This document shows positions 59,542 to 64,000 of a DNA stretch of 64,000 nt, piece by piece; position 1 is the first letter of the stretch, and each line of letters begins with the position of its first letter. Where the stretch lies: positions 42,779,430-42,843,429 of the forward strand of contig NC_087065.1 of assembly GCF_963678635.1 (NCBI RefSeq), given 5' to 3'. Source of the DNA: Symsagittifera roscoffensis. Taxonomy: Eukaryota; Xenacoelomorpha; Acoela; Convolutidae. Below the pieces are notes generated by a model. The model was not told where the DNA came from. It worked only from the letters and a program-made list of their open reading frames with translations, and made no database searches. Position numbers and translations under genes: made by a program.

Positions 59542-62500
59542 CTACTTTTTGTTATAATGGTCTCTGTTGCTACCCTTGATGCGTTGAAACAAGTGTTCCG
59601 TCCGCATGTTAGGACGCTTGGGCGTTTGCGCCTCTGATTCCCTCGTTTTCACTCCCACGGAGTTTTTTGATGCAGCCACCGGCGCCAAGCCCCGATCAGC
59701 AACCGATCCCCTGCAAGTTTCCTGGGGTGGTTTATATGCTCGATGTCATAGTCGACGTCCGATCTGTCTAACCAATCAGTTGCCATTGGTGGCCAAAATT
59801 TAATCGCCCGCGGGTCATTAGGATCTAAACAGGCAGATTATTGTTTCAATACCCTATCCCAGTTTAGGTTTTGTAAATATGGCTTATTTGTAAGGTTCCG
59901 AAGGACAGTATCATGATGTGCTTCAAACGGCGATATTTTGAGTGTAGCATTAGGAGCAAATCTATGCGGACTAAGCGCTCGTTGTAAAATCGATTCTAGA
60001 TTTTCACTATCTTTTTCTCTTGCGTAGGTTAAAACAAAATTTTTCAGACCGCCAATCGTGCGTTCGACACAGACAGTGGCTCGATGATCAGTTACGGGGG
60101 AATAGACAATTTCTATTCCTTCAGTATTACAAAACGAAGATAACCACTTTCGACGTAAAGCAACAGCCCTGATCCATGAAAATTTTCCTAAGCATACCGT
60201 GATGAGAACTATATTGTTTCTTAAATTTGAGATTTTGGTAGCTCTCCTTATTCCCGCAAATCATCGCCGTAGGCCTTCGCGAAAATTGATCAACCGATAC
60301 AAGCACGTATTTACTCGACTCATTTAGGTACTTAATCGGACCCCAAAAATCTAACTGCAGGCATTCGTTAGGCTCCCTAGGTTCTTTAACCTTTCCAATG
60401 TCACTTTTGGCGCACATCGGCTTAAGACTTTTACCTGCTTCGGTGCACTCTTTGCACCCATCTGCGGTCGTCACCAGACTCCGCCGTATGTAGGGGAACA
60501 ACACATCCCTCGCCGCATCAAACATGTTTGATCGCCCGTGGTGGAAACAATGGGTCCGATTGACCACCGTTTTCCTGAAAGAAACTGGGATGACGAGTTG
60601 TTCATCCATCCACAGACAATTTTCGCGGACACGAAAGTCGTGAGTGTGCTGTCCCAGATAAGCACCTATTTCTCGTGCTTTACGCTCAAGTTCGGGATCT
60701 TTACTCTGCACCAACTCGTTGATAGTGCGCATTTGAGGGTCCCCTTTGTAGTTAGCCTCCATCAGTTTGAGGTTAAATAGTTCGGGCAACGCATAACTTT
60801 TCTTGCTAATTTTGCAATCTCTGGGAATTACGGACATTATCACGTTTCCAGGGTATACCGCCGAGAACAACTCCCACCCCCCCCCCCCCCAAATGCTGAA
60901 GGAATTGATATCACTGTTATACATTCATCGTCTCGGATATTGTCGTCACCGCCTCCAGTCTCGCATCCACCACTTCCACCTCGCTGCTGCTCCCACTGGT
61001 AATCTCTGGATGTCGCAAAAGTAACTTAGTTAGCTTCTTCAAACTAAAGCTTGTCATTGTGGAATTGTTGTTATTTTGAAAAGGAATGTTTGTGTTTGTA
61101 AAAGGATTAATAGCAAACTCACATAACTGACCTTCAGTGATCGATTTGACGATATTCACGCCCTTGCGGTCATTACATTCTATCATACGCGTCACTGCAT
61201 TCTGATTGTCTAAACGATGATCACGCGTTTTGCCGCCCTCCTCCGGTTGAAAATTTCGAGTACTTGCTCTAATTCGGTGCTCATTAGCTGAAACAACTAA
61301 TTTCCTTCACTTTTTAATAGCCCCTCCGGTGGTTTTCTGCTTTTTATAACCGAGCGAATTGGTAATTGAATGCAATTTTGCAACTGTGAACGTATAATCA
61401 TAAAGGTTCACCCGCGTAGCTTCTCCTACCGGGTGCCTTGATAAAAAATCAACCAGGCCTATTTTAGACCCTAGCACAAGCTTAATTGCAGAATCAAATG
61501 GAATAACACGATCGATCCAACGGGTTAAGCGACTGAACATTGTTTTTTTTCTTAATGTTTCCATTCAATAATGATACTAAGGCTTTATGGTCCGTTACCA
61601 CAGTAAATTTTCTGCCAAAGATGTAATTTCTAAAGTGTTCCGAACCCCAGACTACGGTCAACATTTTAATTCATTCGTCAAATATTTCTTCTCCGCTGCA
61701 TTCAAAAACCGAGATGCAAATGAAATAGGCCGCCAACCCTCGGAGCCGAGTTGTTCTAGTACTGCTCCTAGGCCATTATGGCTCGCATCACGCACAATTC
61801 GGATATCTTTATGCACGTCAAAATGCTCGATTTCTACAATGTTCGCGACTTGTTTCTTGAGCATTTCAAATGCTACCTGACACTCGTTTGTCCACACGAA
61901 GTCATTTTTCTTATTTAACAGCGGGCGCAATGGCACCGACGTTTCTGCTAACGAGGGTAAAAATTTGTGAAGACTATGGACTGAACCCATAAATGATTTC
62001 AGTTGCGATAGCGAACTCGGAGCGACTAATTTATCAATCGGGTCCGTTTTACAAACCAACGGCGTAATGCCAGGTTTTGTGATCTGATGGCCTAACCATT
62101 TGCATTCATTTTTCGCAAATTGACCTTTTTCCAATTATAAAGCCATATTTTTCTAATCGAGTTTCGCTAAAATCTTCTCTACTAGGGCAATGTGTTCAAT
62201 TTTGGTTCCTTTTGAAATGACCAAGATGTCATTGATGAATGTGTGCGCGCACGGAAATTCCGAGAGAATGACATCCATCACCCGTTGGAATTCCGCCGGT
62301 ATAGTTGTCAATGCATAAAATCCCGCCTTGAAACGATACTGCCGGTGGAGTTACCTCCCACCAAAGAAAAATTGCAATGTTTGCTCGTAGTTTCACTTAG
62401 CGGTAATTGCCCGTATGCGTATGTCAAGTCCATCGCTGAGAAGAAAACATCCCCTTGTTTCCGTTCGCTTTTTGTTTGGCCCACAATATCCATTAGCTCT

Positions 62501-63281
62501 TCAAAATTAGGAAATTGATGTTTATTTTTCTGTACTTGCTTATTTAGTTCTCTTGATTCTAGTGCAAGTTTCACGGAACCATCTTTTTTCGCCGTAATGG
62601 CAAAAGGGGAGACAAAATATTTATCTGAACATTCCTCCAACTTTTAGATATGACCTTGTTCCAAGAATTTATCGGTTTCTCTATCTACCTTCTCTTGCAA
62701 CGTTATGGGCACTTGCAAGAGAAGGTAGATAGCCCTTTTGCTGGATCGAAATCAAATTCTTGAAAAACTCTGCCTGCACTTAATAGTTACAAATGCGCCC
62801 TACCCTGTGAAAAAGATGGTTGAACTGCTTACTGAAATGTTTTTGCCAATCATCCAAATCCTCATCCATCTCCACAATATCACCTTTCTTCTGGATATTG
62901 CAACCCCTGCTCCGCTGGCGCTTGGACCAACATCAATCCCAGTTCTGGCATCAAATCCCGGCCGATAGTAGATGGCCTGCAGCCTCCGATAACGTTGATG
63001 GTTGCGTTTGTTGTCCGTCCATTGGATTGGAATGTAACTACCATCCTGTCCAGAAACTTCTGCGGGTTGTTCCCGTAGTCCCGAAACTGATCATCTTTTG
63101 GATCCAACTGCTGCAGACGTACATTGCATGTTCCCAAGGTACGTTTCAATTCCCCTATAGTAAAGATAGAAATTGGCGATCCACTATCAATCCAGGCCTG
63201 AGTTGGGTGACCGTTGATTCGTAACGCCAGTTTTGCCACCGCAATTTTCAATTCTTCCTCTTGTTTCCGCCGGACCGACAT
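59542..63281 (-). pseudogene. pol (protease, RT, RNase H, integrase), minus-strand element, broken
   Basis: Starts at ATG 63281. Protease motif WIDSGSPISIF lies in 62880-63281. RT: motif AKKDGSVKLALESRELN, then FSAMDLTYAYGQL in 62308-62640; the catalytic motif reads FINDILV (62222-62240) with Asn for the first Asp. RT end and RNase H (KWLGHQI, VRDASHNGLGAVLEQ) are at 61658-62134; VDFLSRHP at 61307-61564 ends RNase H. Integrase (60127-60924): His125 and His129, Cys157 and Cys160 of the zinc finger, Asp192 (LDFWGPI) and Asp251 (MDQGCCF); after a frameshift near 60140 the Glu is in VERTIGG (60063-60065). TAA at 59838-59840 interrupts the C-terminal part; a further frameshift follows near 59690. 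Other frame breaks are near 60890 (a run of 14 C), 62150 and 62710. Not functional. Confidence 0.85.
62681..62732. repeat. Perfect 20-bp inverted repeat inside RT
   Basis: CTATCTACCTTCTCTTGCAA (62681-62700), a 12-base spacer, and its exact reverse complement (62713-62732). The minus-strand arm at 62681-62700 fits RT coding (LQEKVDR); the other arm replaces expected RT sequence and breaks the frame. Confidence 0.9.
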
Positions 63282-63287
63282 AACAAC

Positions 63288-63490
63288 TTAATCTGTTGAA
63301 CTGTCCGAGTCCCATCCTTGTGTTGGTGCGTTCGAGTCGGTTACCCATCCGACGGAACCTCTGTAATTAGACACACTCTCCTTCGGGTCGTTTTGAAGTA
63401 GCCCTCCGTCGGTGCCGTCCTCATGTTTCAACCCCACGCGTCCCCTATTGGCCGTTCTACGTCCTCGACACGTGCGCTCAAAAGGACCGG
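63288..63490 (-). pseudogene. gag 3' end, minus-strand element
   Basis: An open frame reads down from about 63490 to TAA 63290-63288, ending WDSDSSTD; an Arg-rich piece (RTCRGRRTANRGRVG) lies near its start. It is in the same frame as pol, whose ATG is only two codons after the stop. The rest of gag is missing beyond 63494. Confidence 0.6.
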
Positions 63491-63494
63491 TTTC

Positions 63495-63915
63495 CCCCCC
63501 TTTTTTTTATATCATTCAAATGGTATTGTTGTCCTGAACTTGAATTTGATAAGATTTTTCACCTGTGATCATTTTTTGTGAAGTTATGGAGGTTTAAAAA
63601 TTGCCATTTTGGTGAATTTGATACTATTAACGCGCGATATATTTCGCGTTATCAACGCGTAAGCGCAGACCTAATCCGTCTTTGAAATTGTTCCAAATTG
63701 GTTGAGAGAAGCTTATTTGCCATAATTGTTTTGCTACAATGAGCGAAATCTATTCTTTTAAACTTTATATGGCATGTGGGGGGATGATTTCATAAATAAA
63801 GTTTCAAATTTTAGAATTTTTTTTTCATTTTTTATTACATTTATTTTTTTTATGTTACTGCTGCTCGATAAACCTGAAAAGGCAGTCGGAACATTCAGGG
63901 CTTTGCCCTGATACG
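63495..63915 (+). repeat. Dispersed 0.5-kb repeat, 5'-truncated copy
   Basis: Begins inside the repeat (TTTTTTATATCATTCAAATGG) directly at the edge of the minus-strand element; core at about 63625-63665; ends GCAGTCGGAACATTCAGGGC...GATACGAGTAGTATTTT. The missing first 80 bp suggest the retroelement inserted there or that a deletion joined them. Confidence 0.8.
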
Positions 63916-64000
63916 AGTAGTATTTTTAAAACTTTAAATAGGTTTTCCATTTTTCATTTTTTTTCTTCAAATCAAAAACGTAGCTCGAAAAATCAGAGAG
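63916..64000. other. Flank, nothing seen
   Basis: AT-rich, no feature recognised. Confidence 0.4.

Larger units (their letters stand above)
58950..63494 (-). mobile_element. Second Ty3/gypsy-type retroelement, minus strand, partial
   Basis: End of gag, then protease, RT, RNase H and integrase in order from 63490 down to 59542, then a degenerate reading frame to the gap. GC content is clearly above that of the rest of the window. No LTR is visible: the gag side stops at 63494, where a dispersed repeat begins in its middle, and the other side is lost in the gap. Sequence and codon use are unlike the A/B element, so it is a different lineage. Confidence 0.85.

Noticed and set aside
60889-60903. 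Run of 14 C as a programmed frameshift site
   Set aside because: More likely homopolymer slippage or a sequencing error in a decayed integrase.

Overview
The window is nuclear DNA of a metazoan. It is AT-rich and mostly transposable elements, with two host loci in pieces separated by introns with GT...AG ends, and one 200-base assembly gap (58750-58949). Recognisable host coding sequence is a carbohydrate-sulfotransferase-like gene and a broken SLC18/VMAT-family transporter. Together with Ty3/gypsy elements carrying env-like regions, this would fit an invertebrate chordate such as a tunicate, but that is a guess; the sequence does not fix the species.

Region 1 (1-29667, + strand) is a head-to-tail pair of one Ty3/gypsy-type LTR retroelement. 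Copy A (1-10539) enters at the window edge in the RNase H/integrase linker. Copy B (9666-29667) shares its 5' LTR with the 3' LTR of A, giving internal A - LTR - internal B - LTR. The order is gag, protease, RT, RNase H, integrase with a GPY/F module, a long env-like region whose C-terminal half resembles chuvirus-type (Jingchuvirales) glycoproteins, then an unrecognised accessory ORF of about 270 codons, a 205-bp tandem repeat and the LTR. Copy B has lost the catalytic core of RT. A 1992-bp block (Gag tail, protease, RT start) is tandemly repeated up to the deletion point. All main genes are broken; some env stops are shared by A and B, others are copy-specific.

Region 2 (29668-43457) is intergenic repeat sediment: a related LTR fragment (30808-31195), degenerate minisatellites (33655-33860, 34260-34880), a foldback element (36890-37270), copies of a dispersed repeat of about 0.5 kb, and a TA-flanked palindromic MITE (42346-43066).

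Region 3 (43458-49247) is a two-exon gene for a type II membrane protein of the carbohydrate sulfotransferase fold. Its 4.9-kb intron holds a 178-bp hairpin and a four-copy 348-bp satellite whose monomer contains the core of the dispersed repeat.

Region 4 (49248-58749) holds a near-identical 755-bp tandem duplication, a cluster of MITEs with a conserved terminal motif (TTCGGACAGACAGAATTAAT), a 727-bp palindromic MITE, and the transporter pseudogene (frameshift, in-frame TGA, repeat following the last coding piece).

Region 5 (58950-63494, - strand) is a second, GC-richer Ty3/gypsy element. Its gag and pol share a frame and are separated by a single stop. RT has an N at the first Asp of its catalytic motif, and there are several frameshifts. 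A dispersed-repeat copy fills the right end.
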